Source of the DNA: CAHJWH01 sp965198905
Lineage (GTDB): Bacteria > Pseudomonadota > Alphaproteobacteria > Caulobacterales > Caulobacteraceae
Assembly: GCA_965198905.1 (NCBI GenBank)
Contig: OZ240678.1
Location: 930,001-994,000, forward strand
Reading direction: 5' to 3'
Length of the DNA: 64,000 nucleotides
Below the pieces are notes generated by a model. The model made no database searches, had not been told where the DNA came from, and saw only the letters and a program-made list of their open reading frames with translations. The translations under genes and the position numbers were made by a program. How positions within the stretch are numbered: the first letter of the stretch is position 1; the number at the start of each line of letters is the position of its first letter. Positions 42,384 to 52,371 of the stretch are shown one piece after another.

Positions 42384-43187
42384 TCAGGCCTTCGACCAGC
42401 CGGGCCGGCCCTTGAGGCTGACCTGCGGAAAGGGGACGCGCTCCCCATGGCGGGTCGACCACTCCTTGTAGTTGTAATGGGCGCCTGGAAAACCGATCAT
42501 CTTCCAGGCCGCCATGTCCTTGTTGCCGCCATAGATGGGGTCGGCGAAATAGCCCTCCTTCACGTTCTGCAGGAACATGGCGAAGAAGGTCTTGGCCTCC
42601 ACCCCGCCGCCGAGCTTGGCGTCGCCGCTCTCCAGGGCTTTCAGGACGTTGTCCTGGTCGTCGGGTCCCAGGCCGTGGAACAGCTTGCCGCCATGGTGGT
42701 CCTTCGCCCAGGCGTCGATGGCCGGGATGGCGGCGCGGTAGAGCCCAGCCGGCGTCAGGCGCGACTGGTACCCCTGCTCGGGGACGCCCTTGGCCCAGGG
42801 ACCCTGGAGATAGAAATGCTCGCCCCGCCCGAACCCGCCGGCGAGCTGGCGATCGATGTAGAGCGGCACGTCGGCCTCCGTCCCGCTCGGCCCGACCTCG
42901 TCCTTGGGGATCATGCGGTCCACCGCGGCTTCGATGAAGGCGGCCTCGCCGGGCTGAAACCAGATGTAGCCGGTCCCGCCTTGCGGAAAGGGCGGGTAGT
43001 CGGCGGCCCCGCCGCGCCAGGGCATGGTGCCGCTGAACGTCTGGGGAGGCGCGCCCAGCGCGCCGTCGTGACGGGCGGTGTCCGCCGCGGCGACGCCGCC
43101 GACGCCGGCGACCGCGCCGCCCAGCAGGAGCCGACGGCGGTCCAATCCCGACCGGGGCGCGTGACCGTTGTCGTCCGGTTCGCTCAT
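42384..43187 (-). CDS. Gluconate 2-dehydrogenase subunit 3 family protein (Tat-exported small subunit)
   Basis: The 267-residue protein begins at ATG 43187 with a twin-arginine signal (RSGLDRRRLLLGGAVAGVGG). The mature part has the subunit 3 motif FIEAAVDRMIPKDEVGPSG, LYIDRQLAGGFG, and KTFFAMFLQNVKEGYFADPIYGGNKDMAAWKMIGFPG. It is the chaperone and hitchhiking partner that brings the folded FAD subunit across the membrane. It is followed 3 nt later by the GMC gene. The start ATG shares its CAT with an ATG of the divergent rlmJ reading frame. Confidence 0.92.
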   Translation of the reverse strand: MSEPDDNGHAPRSGLDRRRLLLGGAVAGVGGVAAADTARHDGALGAPPQTFSGTMPWRGGAADYPPFPQGGTGYIWFQPGEAAFIEAAVDRMIPKDEVGPSGTEADVPLYIDRQLAGGFGRGEHFYLQGPWAKGVPEQGYQSRLTPAGLYRAAIPAIDAWAKDHHGGKLFHGLGPDDQDNVLKALESGDAKLGGGVEAKTFFAMFLQNVKEGYFADPIYGGNKDMAAWKMIGFPGAHYNYKEWSTRHGERVPFPQVSLKGRPGWSKA

Positions 43188-43269
43188 GGCCGCTTTCCCG
43201 CCCTGCCCTGTCGGCCTTAAACCTACACCCGCAAACGGGTTCCTCAACCCGACTTCTGGAGCCAAGCTG

Positions 43270-44118
43270 CTGAATTACAGTCATGCCTTCCACGCCGGAA
43301 ACTTCGCCGACCTGCTGAAACACAGCCTGCTGCTGGCGGTGGTGGGGCGGTTGAAGGCCGAAGGTCCGCTGACGGTGCTGGAGACCCATGCGGGTGCTGG
43401 ATGCTACGATCTCGGCGGCGATGCGGCCAGGCGATCGGGCGAGGCGCAGGCGGGTGTGGCGCGACTGATGTCGACACCCGTTCGCCCGCCAACCCTCGAA
43501 GCTCTGGCGGGCTCGGTCCGAAGCTGCAACCCGGACGGCGAGCTGCGGTGGTACCCGGGATCGCCCTGGCTTGCGGCCCAGGCGCTGGGCCCGACCGACA
43601 TCTATGTCGGCTGCGAGCTCCAGGCGGACGCCTACGTCGCGCTGGAGGCCGTGCTTGCACCGCGGAAAAACGGACCGTGCATCGAGCTTGTTCAGGGCGA
43701 CGGCTACGCTCTGGCGGCGCGGCGGCTCTCCTCAACTGCGGGGCGTACGCTCCTGATGATCGATCCACCGTTCGAACGCGCCGACGACTACGCCCGCACC
43801 GCTGAACTGATCGCCGCGCGACCGGATCCCGCGCGCCAGCCGGCGCTGGTCTGGACGCCGTTGAAGGACTTGGAGACCTTCGACGCCTTTCTGGGTGCGC
43901 TGGAGGGGACAGGTCCTGCGAGCCTGGTCTCGGCTCAGGCGCGACTGAGGCCGCTGGACGATCCGATGCGGATGAACGGGTGCGCCGTGGTGCTCGTGGA
44001 TGCACCCGACGTCACGGCGGAAGCGCAGACGGTCTGCGACTGGCTGGTCGCGCACCTCGGCGCGCCGGGCGCCTCAGGACGGGTCGAACGCCTAGGCGGG
44101 GCGCAACCCGCCTCCTGA
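43270..44118 (+). CDS. rlmJ: 23S rRNA (adenine-N6)-methyltransferase RlmJ, with a probable CTG start
   Basis: The product of about 282 residues begins NYSHAFHAGNFADLLKHSLL, the family N-terminus that follows the initiator Met directly. The codon at that place is CTG (43270), with GGAG 8 nt upstream; the only upstream in-frame ATG/TTG codons (43186, 43168) add non-family residues. VLETHAGAGCYDLGGDAA is the SAM site, YPGSPWLAAQAL and LMIDPPFERADDY the catalytic DPPF motif. It methylates A2030 of 23S rRNA in E. coli. If the upstream TTG/ATG were used, the reading frame would overlap the dehydrogenase signal sequence gene. Confidence 0.88.
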   Translation: MNYSHAFHAGNFADLLKHSLLLAVVGRLKAEGPLTVLETHAGAGCYDLGGDAARRSGEAQAGVARLMSTPVRPPTLEALAGSVRSCNPDGELRWYPGSPWLAAQALGPTDIYVGCELQADAYVALEAVLAPRKNGPCIELVQGDGYALAARRLSSTAGRTLLMIDPPFERADDYARTAELIAARPDPARQPALVWTPLKDLETFDAFLGALEGTGPASLVSAQARLRPLDDPMRMNGCAVVLVDAPDVTAEAQTVCDWLVAHLGAPGASGRVERLGGAQPAS

Positions 44119-44156
44119 GCAATCGTTCAAATCAGATGTCTATAGGACGACCGGCC

Positions 44157-44411
44157 ATGCCGAAACTGCTCCAACCGCGACTCGCCCGCATGTGGCCGTT
44201 CGCCCGCAAGGTGTCCGCGAAGACGGTTGTGGAGCAGGCGAAGGCCGCGTCGGAGGCGCTCAGCCAGGTTGGGACGGCCCAGGTCGCCCCGGCCATCCTT
44301 CTGGCGACCGGCGCCGGCGTGGCGCTCCTGTGGTGGACCCAGTGGGCCCGCGGCCGCGCCGAGAGCGACACCGCCTCTTCCGGAAGCGAGCCGCCCTCGA
44401 AACCGGACTGA
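44157..44411 (+). CDS. Small single-pass membrane protein, unrecognised
   Basis: The 84-residue product starts at ATG 44157 (MPKLLQPRLARMWPFARK) with AGGA 9 nt upstream; an ATG at 44136 is also in frame. It has a basic N-terminus, an amphipathic helix (VVEQAKAASEALSQV), one membrane helix (about 42-60, APAILLATGAGVALLWW) and a Ser/Asp/Pro tail. I do not recognise a family. It lies between rlmJ and the convergent pckG, 9 nt from the pckG stop. Its reality rests on codon pattern, ribosome-binding site and the clean helix. Confidence 0.55.
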   Translation: MPKLLQPRLARMWPFARKVSAKTVVEQAKAASEALSQVGTAQVAPAILLATGAGVALLWWTQWARGRAESDTASSGSEPPSKPD

Positions 44412-44420
44412 ACTTCAGTC

Positions 44421-46244
<1,824 letters not shown>

Positions 46245-46372
46245 AGAAAGCTCTCCCGGCGGCCGCAGGCGGCGTCTCCGATCGGTCGGGACGGCCCAGC
46301 TGCGCCCTCACTGATCTTTGCAATATTGCTAGCTTTCCTGCGCCTTCGCATCAAGAGGCCGCCGTTCCGGAG

Positions 46373-47227
46373 GTGAAATTGGCCGACCCCATCGCTTCAG
46401 ACCTCCTGCCGATCCTGGAGCGGATCGCCGCGGCGCTGGAGCGGCTCGCACCGAGCCCCGCATCCGCGCCGGACTTCTCCGGGGCCGTGCTGTATCGCTA
46501 CGATGCGACGTCGCACAGCTTCCTAGCTGCGCCCGATTTCGCCTTGCCGCTAAGTCTTTTGATAGGTGTGGAAACCCAGAAGGCGCGCCTGGGAGAAGCC
46601 CTTCGCCGCTTCGCCCTCGGGCACGCCGCCAACAATGCGCTGCTCTGGGGCGCACGGGGCACCGGCAAGAGTTCCCTGGTCAAGTCGGTGGTGATGACCC
46701 TCGCCGCGGATCACCCCAGGCTGAAGCTGATCGAGGTCGAACGCCAGGTTGTGAACAGTCTGCCGAACGTCTTCGCAACTTTGCGAAATCAGTCGGAGCG
46801 ATTTGTGGTCCTGTGCGATGATCTGTCCTTCGAGGAGGGCGCCGGCGCGGCCAAGTCGTTGAAATCGGCGCTGGAGGGCGGCGTGCTCGGACCGCCCGAC
46901 AACGTCGTGTTCGTGGCCACGTCCAACCGACGCCATCTGATGCCGCGAGGCCACGAAGACGCCGACCGACTGTCCGCCAGCGAGGATGCGGAGGAGACCA
47001 TCTCGGCCTCGGACCGCTTCGGCCTGTGGCTGGGTTTTCCGCCCATGGACCAGGCGACCTACCTGAAGGCTGTTCGGGCCTACGCTGGACGCTTTGAACT
47101 TCAAGCGCCCGATCTGGATCGGCGCGCCCTACAGTGGGCGCAGCTGCGCGGGGGACGATCGGGCCGGGCGGCGTCGCAGTTCATTCGGGAATTGGCCGGA
47201 GAGCAGGAGCGGCCGCCGCCGCTCTAG
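46373..47227 (+). CDS. DUF815 family AAA-like ATPase
   Basis: The 284-residue protein has the DUF815 layout: FALPLSLLIGVETQKARLGEALRRFALG, Walker A WGARGTGKSSLVK, LKLIEVERQVVNSLPNVFATLR, the Walker B-like RFVVLCDDLSF, and NVVFVATSNRRHLMPR sensor 1, followed by DRFGLWLGFPPMDQATYL. It is a P-loop ATPase related to RarA/DnaC-like proteins; its role is unknown. Its last 47 nt overlap the 3' end of the convergent tetR gene. The start ATG at 46373 lies 128 nt from the pckG start. Confidence 0.9.
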   Translation: MKLADPIASDLLPILERIAAALERLAPSPASAPDFSGAVLYRYDATSHSFLAAPDFALPLSLLIGVETQKARLGEALRRFALGHAANNALLWGARGTGKSSLVKSVVMTLAADHPRLKLIEVERQVVNSLPNVFATLRNQSERFVVLCDDLSFEEGAGAAKSLKSALEGGVLGPPDNVVFVATSNRRHLMPRGHEDADRLSASEDAEETISASDRFGLWLGFPPMDQATYLKAVRAYAGRFELQAPDLDRRALQWAQLRGGRSGRAASQFIRELAGEQERPPPL

Positions 47228-47846
47228 CTAACGGGCTTTCGTCCTGCTCGAAGATGCAGCGGGCGTAGCCGACGAAATTATCCGCCGTCCGGCGCGGATC
47301 GTAGTGCGGCTCGCTGATCGCCTTGAAGGCCACCGCATCGGTGAGCAGCATGAGCAGCTCCACCTTCTCGGCCGCCTCATCCGGCGTCCAGCGTCCCGGC
47401 GCCCCCGCCTGGACGAGGTCGACCAGGCGGCCCGCGACGCTGTTGCGGAAGGCGCTCATGATGCGGGCGGCGCGAGGGTTGCGGGCGGCCTCGGACATGA
47501 TCTCCAGCCACAGCACGCTGCAGCCGCGCTCGCTCATCCGCTCGACCTTCGTGCGCCAGTGGCGGAAGAAGGCGGGAAATACGCCGGCCTCATCGTCCTC
47601 CAGCGCGTCGAAGTCGGCCATGGCGGCGGCGACGTCCCGCTCCACGATGGCGGCGATGATGTCGTCCTTGCTTGGAAAGTAGCGGTAGATGTGGCCCACG
47701 CTCATCTTGGCGGTGGAGGCGATCTGGGCCATGCTGGTGGCGTGGAAGCCGTGAAGCCGGAAGCAGGTCTCCGCCGCCTCCAACACCTGTTTGACCCGTC
47801 TGGGCGCAGAGGGCCGCTCCGTCTGCAGACTTTCCAGCGCGACCAA
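47181..47846 (-). CDS. TetR/AcrR-family repressor of the RND efflux operon
   Basis: The 221-residue regulator starts at TTG 47846, supported by AGGAGG 5 nt upstream. Its N-terminal HTH domain (about 15-65) contains FHATSMAQIASTAKMSVGHIYRYFPSKDDII, the TetR DNA-binding signature. The rest is a helical ligand-binding and dimerisation domain. It is divergent from the MFP-RND-OMF operon and very probably represses it, sensing an efflux substrate. A TGAACGTTCA palindrome in the shared 130-nt gap is a candidate operator. Its 3' end overlaps the DUF815 gene tail to tail. Confidence 0.92.
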   Translation of the reverse strand: MVALESLQTERPSAPRRVKQVLEAAETCFRLHGFHATSMAQIASTAKMSVGHIYRYFPSKDDIIAAIVERDVAAAMADFDALEDDEAGVFPAFFRHWRTKVERMSERGCSVLWLEIMSEAARNPRAARIMSAFRNSVAGRLVDLVQAGAPGRWTPDEAAEKVELLMLLTDAVAFKAISEPHYDPRRTADNFVGYARCIFEQDESPLARAAAAAPALRPIPE

Positions 47847-47882
47847 AGCCGCCTCCTCCCAATACGGCGCCTGTCAGCGCTC

Positions 47883-47911
47883 TTGACGTGGAACTCTGAA
47901 ACGGAATAACA
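47883..47911 (+). promoter_or_regulatory. Candidate promoter of the RND efflux operon
   Basis: TTGACG (47883-47888) is followed after 17 nt by ATAACA (47906-47911), a fair sigma70-type pair directed at the efflux genes. The predicted start site lies just before the palindrome at 47928. Confidence 0.4.
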
Positions 47912-47927
47912 CGCCGCCAAGTGAGAG

Positions 47928-47937
47928 TGAACGTTCA
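47928..47937. promoter_or_regulatory. Palindrome TGAACGTTCA in the tetR/efflux gap (candidate operator)
   Basis: The 10-nt perfect palindrome lies just downstream of the candidate promoter and 40 nt before the MFP start. TetR-type repressors of RND pumps bind palindromes with GAAC/GTTC half sites; the assignment is by position only. Confidence 0.45.
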
Positions 47938-47976
47938 ATTTCAAGCCGGAGCGGGGCGTCTAGTCCTTGTCTCGCC

Positions 47977-49164
47977 ATGACGAAAACCCTCCGGTTGAGC
48001 GTGCGTCGGCTAGCCTTTCTTGGCGCGATCTGTGCGATCGCCTCGACGCCCGTCGCCTGCGCCAAAAAGCCACCGCCGCCGCCGCCCCCGCCCACGGTCG
48101 GGGTGGTGACGCTGAAGGCCGAGCCGGTGACCCGCACCACCGAGCTTCCGGGCCGTACGGCTCCGACCCTGTCATCCGACGTGCGCCCGCAGGTGAACGG
48201 CCTGATCAAGGCGCGCCTGTTCGTGGAAGGCTCAGACGTCACTCAGGGTCAGGTGCTCTACCAGATCGATCCCGCCCCCTATCAGGCCGCGCTGGATCAG
48301 GCCAAGGGCACCCTGGCCAACGGTCAGGCCAACCTGATGACAATGCGGCTTCAGGCGGAGCGCTACGCCGACCTCGTGAAGATCAACGCGGTCAGCCGTC
48401 AGGACAACGATAACGCCCAGGCGACCTACAAGCAGGCGCTGGCGACGGTGCAGGCTGATCAGGCCGCGGTGGAATCAGCCAGCATCAACCTCGGCTACAC
48501 CAAGGTCCGCGCCCCGATCTCCGGACGGATCGGCCGGTCGGTGGTGACGCCTGGCGCCCTGGTGACCTCGGACCAGACCACAGCTCTGGCCACCATCCAG
48601 GCGCTCAATCCGATCTATGTCGATGTGGTGCAATCCGCCGACAACCTGCTGAAACTGCGTCAAGCGCTGACCGGCGGTCAGCTCGACCGGGCAGGTCCGC
48701 TCAGCGCAAAGGTCAAGCTGCTGCTGTCGGACGGCACGCCGTATCCGGAGCAGGGCGTGCTCAAGTTTTCCGAGGTGACGGTGGACCAGAGCACAGGCTC
48801 GGTGACGCTGCGCGCCGTCTTCCCCAATCCCAACGACGTGCTGCTGCCCGGCATGTACGTGCGCGCCGAACTGAACGAGGGGATCTATCCCAACGCCATC
48901 CTTGCGCCGGAGCAAGGCGTAACTCACGACCCCAAGGGTGCGGCCACGGCGATGGTCGTGGGCGCCGACGGCAAGGTGGAGGCCCGCACCCTGACCACGG
49001 GCGAAGTCCACGGCGACAAGTGGCTCGTCACCGACGGCCTGAAGCCTGGGGACAAGCTGATCGTGGACGGGCTCCAGTCGGCCCAGCCGGGTGAGAAGGT
49101 GAAGGCCGTGCCCGCAGACCTGAAGAGCCCCTCCCCCGCCGCCAACACGACGTCCGGCGGCTGA
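47977..49164 (+). CDS. RND efflux periplasmic adaptor (membrane fusion protein), AcrA/MexA-like
   Basis: The 395-residue lipoprotein has a signal sequence with lipobox PVAC (Cys28) followed by a KKPPPPPPPP tract. Then come the beta-barrel and lipoyl halves: ELPGRTAPTLSSDVRPQVNGLIKARLFVEGSDVTQGQVLYQID, a long alpha hairpin (about 95-165), and GYTKVRAPISGRIGRSVVTPGALV. It joins the inner-membrane pump to the outer-membrane channel. It is the first gene of the efflux operon, 11 nt before the pump gene. Multi-drug or solvent export is expected, the true substrates are unknown. Confidence 0.95.
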   Translation: MTKTLRLSVRRLAFLGAICAIASTPVACAKKPPPPPPPPTVGVVTLKAEPVTRTTELPGRTAPTLSSDVRPQVNGLIKARLFVEGSDVTQGQVLYQIDPAPYQAALDQAKGTLANGQANLMTMRLQAERYADLVKINAVSRQDNDNAQATYKQALATVQADQAAVESASINLGYTKVRAPISGRIGRSVVTPGALVTSDQTTALATIQALNPIYVDVVQSADNLLKLRQALTGGQLDRAGPLSAKVKLLLSDGTPYPEQGVLKFSEVTVDQSTGSVTLRAVFPNPNDVLLPGMYVRAELNEGIYPNAILAPEQGVTHDPKGAATAMVVGADGKVEARTLTTGEVHGDKWLVTDGLKPGDKLIVDGLQSAQPGEKVKAVPADLKSPSPAANTTSGG

Positions 49165-49175
49165 GCCAAGCCTAG

Positions 49176-52100
49176 ATGTCACGCTTTTTCATCGACCGGC
49201 CGATCTTCGCCTGGGTCATCGCAATCATCCTGATGCTGGCGGGGACGCTGTCGATCTTCTCGCTGCCTATCGCTCAGTACCCCAGCATCGCGCCGCCCTC
49301 GGTGTCGGTGACCGCGACCTATCCGGGTGCGGACGCCAACACGGTGACCAGCACTGTAACCCAGCCTATCGAACAGCAGATGAAGGGGCTGGACCACCTG
49401 GAATACCTGTCCTCCACCAGCGACAGTTCCGGCACCTCCGTCATCACCCTGACCTTCTCCCAGGGCACCAACCCCGACATCGCCCAGGTTCAGGTCCAGA
49501 ACAAGCTGCAGCTCGCCACCCCAGTCCTGCCGCTGGAGGTGCAGCAGCAGGGCGTGGTGGTGGCCAAGGCCACCAAGAACTTCCTGCTCGGCATGGCGGT
49601 CTATTCCACCACCGGTGCTCACAACAGCTCCGATCTCGCCGACCTTGTGAACAGCAAGCTATTGGACCCGTTGAGCCGGGTGAACGGGGTGGGCGACACC
49701 ACGCTTTTCGGCGCCCAGTACGCCATGCGCATCTGGCTCGATCCGTACAAGCTAAACAACTACAACCTGACCACCACCGACGTGATCAACGCCGTCACCG
49801 CCCAGAACGCCCAGATCGCTTCGGGCCAGCTGGGCCAGCTGCCTGTGGCGGGGAACCAGCAGATCAACGCGGTGGTCACCAGCCAATCGCGCCTGCAGAC
49901 CCCCGAGCAGTTCAGCAATATCATCCTGAAGACCAATACCGACGGCTCGCAGGTCTTCATGCGCGACGTCGGCCGGGTGGAGATGGGCCAGGACAGCTAC
50001 TCTATCCTGGCGCGCTTCAACGGCTATCCGGCCGGCGGCATGGGCATCAAGCTGTCGCCCGGCGCCAATGCGCTGAACACGGCCAAGGCGGTGAAGGCCA
50101 AGGTGTTCGAGATCGCCAAGGGTTTCCCCCCGGACGTGAAGGTCGCCTTCCCCTACGATACTACGCCCTTCGTCACCCTTTCCATCGAGGACGTGGTGCG
50201 CACCCTGGTGGAGGCCGTGATCCTGGTGTTCGTGGTCATGTTCGTCTTCCTGCAGAACTGGCGCGCTACGATCATTCCCACGATCGCTGTGCCCGTCGTG
50301 TTGCTCGGCACCTTCGGGGTGCTGGCTATCCTGCACTACTCCATCAACACGCTGACTATGTTCGCCATGGTTCTGGCCATCGGCCTGCTCGTGGACGACG
50401 CCATCGTGGTGGTGGAGAACGTCGAGCGCATTATGGACGAGGAGGGGCTGTCGCCGGTGGAGGCGACCCGCAAGTCGATGGACGAGATCACCGGCGCCCT
50501 GATTGGCATCGTGCTGGTGCTCACCGCCGTGTTCCTGCCGATGGCCTTCTTCGGCGGCTCGACGGGGGTGATCTACCGCCAGTTCTCGGTGACCATCGTG
50601 TCGGCCATGATCCTGTCGATCCTGGTCGCGCTGATCCTCACGCCCGCACTCTGCGCCACGATCCTGAAGCCTGCCAAGCATGGCAAAAAGCGTGGCTTCT
50701 TCGGCTGGTTCAACCGCAATTTCGACCGCGGGGTGAAGGATTACGAAGGCGCCCTGAAGCACATCACCAAGGCCTGGATCCCCTATGGGATCGCCTATCT
50801 CGCCATCGTCGTCGCCATGGGTCTGCTGTTCGTCCACCTGCCCTCGGGCTTCCTGCCCGACGAGGACCAGGGCGTGGCCTTCGTGCTGCTGCAGCTGCCG
50901 CCGGGGGCGGTCATGTCGCGGACCGTGGCGGCCGAAAAGGTGGTGGAGCACGAGTTCCTGGTGAACCAGAAATCGGCGGTGAAGGCGGTGTTCTGCATCG
51001 CCGGCTTCAGCTTCGCCGGCCAGAGCCAGAACGCCGGGCAATGCTTCGTCCTGTTCAGGCCCTTCGGCGACCGCAAGGGCGCCCCCAACAAGGCCGAGGC
51101 CGTGGTGGCGCGGGCGGCGAAGGCTTTCCACTCCTACCGGGACGCCATGATCATCCCGTTGATCCCGCCCGCTGTGCAGGAACTGGGCAATGCAACCGGC
51201 TTCGACCTTGAACTCGAGGACAAGGGCGGGCTGGGCCACAATGCTCTCGTGGCGGCCCAAGGGCAGTTCCTGGGCATGGCGGCGAAGGACGGCTCGCTGA
51301 CCAGCGTGCGCCCCAACAGCCTGCCCGACACTCCCCAGCTGAAGATCAACATCGACCAGCCCAAGGCCACCTCGCTGGGCTTGGCGCTGGCCGACGTCAA
51401 CAGTACGCTCGGCACCGCCTGGGGCTCGTCCTACGTCAACGACTTCACCGACCGAGGCCGGGTTAAGCACGTCTATGTCCAGGGCGACGCGCCCTATCGC
51501 ATGACGCCGGACGACCTGAACCACTGGTACGTCCGCGGCTCCACCGGCGCGCTCGCACCCTTCTCCGCCTTCTCCTCCAGCCAGTGGCAGTATGGCCCGG
51601 CTCAGATCCAGCGCTATAACGGACAGCCTGCACTCGAAATCCAAGGCCAGCCGGTAGCCGGCGTCAGCTCGGGCGCCGCCTTGCACCAGGTCGAAGCCAT
51701 GGTGAAGAAGCTGCCTCCGGGCTTCGGCATGGAATGGACAGGCCTGTCGTATGAGGAGAGCAGCTCGGGCGGTCAGACGCCCCTGCTGTTCGGCCTTTCC
51801 TTCATCGTCGTATTCCTGTCGCTCGCCGCGCTTTACGAGAGCTGGTCGGTGCCGGTCGCGGTGCTGCTGGTGGTGCCGCTCGGCATCATCGGGGCGGTGC
51901 TGGCGGTGACGTTCCGCGGGCTGACCAACGACGTCTTCTTCCAGGTCGGCCTGCTCACCACTATGGGCCTGGCGGCCAAAAACGCCATCCTGATCGTTGA
52001 ATTCGCCGAGAGCGCGGTGAAGAACGGCAAGGCCCCTATCGCCGCGGCTATCGAGGCCGGCAAATTGCGCCTGCGCCCGATCCTGATGACCTCGCTGGCC

Positions 52101-52319
52101 TTCATCGTCGGCGTCTTCCCGCTGGCCATCTCCACCGGCGCCGGGGCCGGCGGCCAGAACGACATCGGCACGGGCGTGGTCGGCGGCATGATCGGGGCCA
52201 CAGTCCTGGCCATCTTCTTCGTGCCGCTGTTCTACGTGGTGGTGCGCAAGATCGCCCCGCCCCGACCGCGCGACACGGCCGCCGACCAGATCACCGACGC
52301 CAATGTCCGGGACGGCTAA
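49176..52319 (+). CDS. RND multidrug efflux pump, HAE1 family (AcrB/MexB-like)
   Basis: The 1047-residue protein has the 12-helix RND layout with two large periplasmic loops. It begins SRFFIDRPIFAWVIAIILML as HAE1 pumps do, has GLLVDDAIVVVENVERIM (helix 4 with the proton-relay Asp-Asp pair), a second half starting near residue 535, and GLAAKNAILIVEFAE with the helix-10 Lys of the proton relay. It exports hydrophobic or amphiphilic compounds in exchange for protons as a trimer with the MFP and OMF encoded next to it. The OMF reading frame overlaps its end only if an upstream start is used. Confidence 0.97.
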   Translation: MSRFFIDRPIFAWVIAIILMLAGTLSIFSLPIAQYPSIAPPSVSVTATYPGADANTVTSTVTQPIEQQMKGLDHLEYLSSTSDSSGTSVITLTFSQGTNPDIAQVQVQNKLQLATPVLPLEVQQQGVVVAKATKNFLLGMAVYSTTGAHNSSDLADLVNSKLLDPLSRVNGVGDTTLFGAQYAMRIWLDPYKLNNYNLTTTDVINAVTAQNAQIASGQLGQLPVAGNQQINAVVTSQSRLQTPEQFSNIILKTNTDGSQVFMRDVGRVEMGQDSYSILARFNGYPAGGMGIKLSPGANALNTAKAVKAKVFEIAKGFPPDVKVAFPYDTTPFVTLSIEDVVRTLVEAVILVFVVMFVFLQNWRATIIPTIAVPVVLLGTFGVLAILHYSINTLTMFAMVLAIGLLVDDAIVVVENVERIMDEEGLSPVEATRKSMDEITGALIGIVLVLTAVFLPMAFFGGSTGVIYRQFSVTIVSAMILSILVALILTPALCATILKPAKHGKKRGFFGWFNRNFDRGVKDYEGALKHITKAWIPYGIAYLAIVVAMGLLFVHLPSGFLPDEDQGVAFVLLQLPPGAVMSRTVAAEKVVEHEFLVNQKSAVKAVFCIAGFSFAGQSQNAGQCFVLFRPFGDRKGAPNKAEAVVARAAKAFHSYRDAMIIPLIPPAVQELGNATGFDLELEDKGGLGHNALVAAQGQFLGMAAKDGSLTSVRPNSLPDTPQLKINIDQPKATSLGLALADVNSTLGTAWGSSYVNDFTDRGRVKHVYVQGDAPYRMTPDDLNHWYVRGSTGALAPFSAFSSSQWQYGPAQIQRYNGQPALEIQGQPVAGVSSGAALHQVEAMVKKLPPGFGMEWTGLSYEESSSGGQTPLLFGLSFIVVFLSLAALYESWSVPVAVLLVVPLGIIGAVLAVTFRGLTNDVFFQVGLLTTMGLAAKNAILIVEFAESAVKNGKAPIAAAIEAGKLRLRPILMTSLAFIVGVFPLAISTGAGAGGQNDIGTGVVGGMIGATVLAIFFVPLFYVVVRKIAPPRPRDTAADQITDANVRDG

Positions 52320-52371
52320 GGGGGTGCGGACGTCAAAGGCCAGGCGTGATGGGGGCGTCGGGAGCTGGCGC

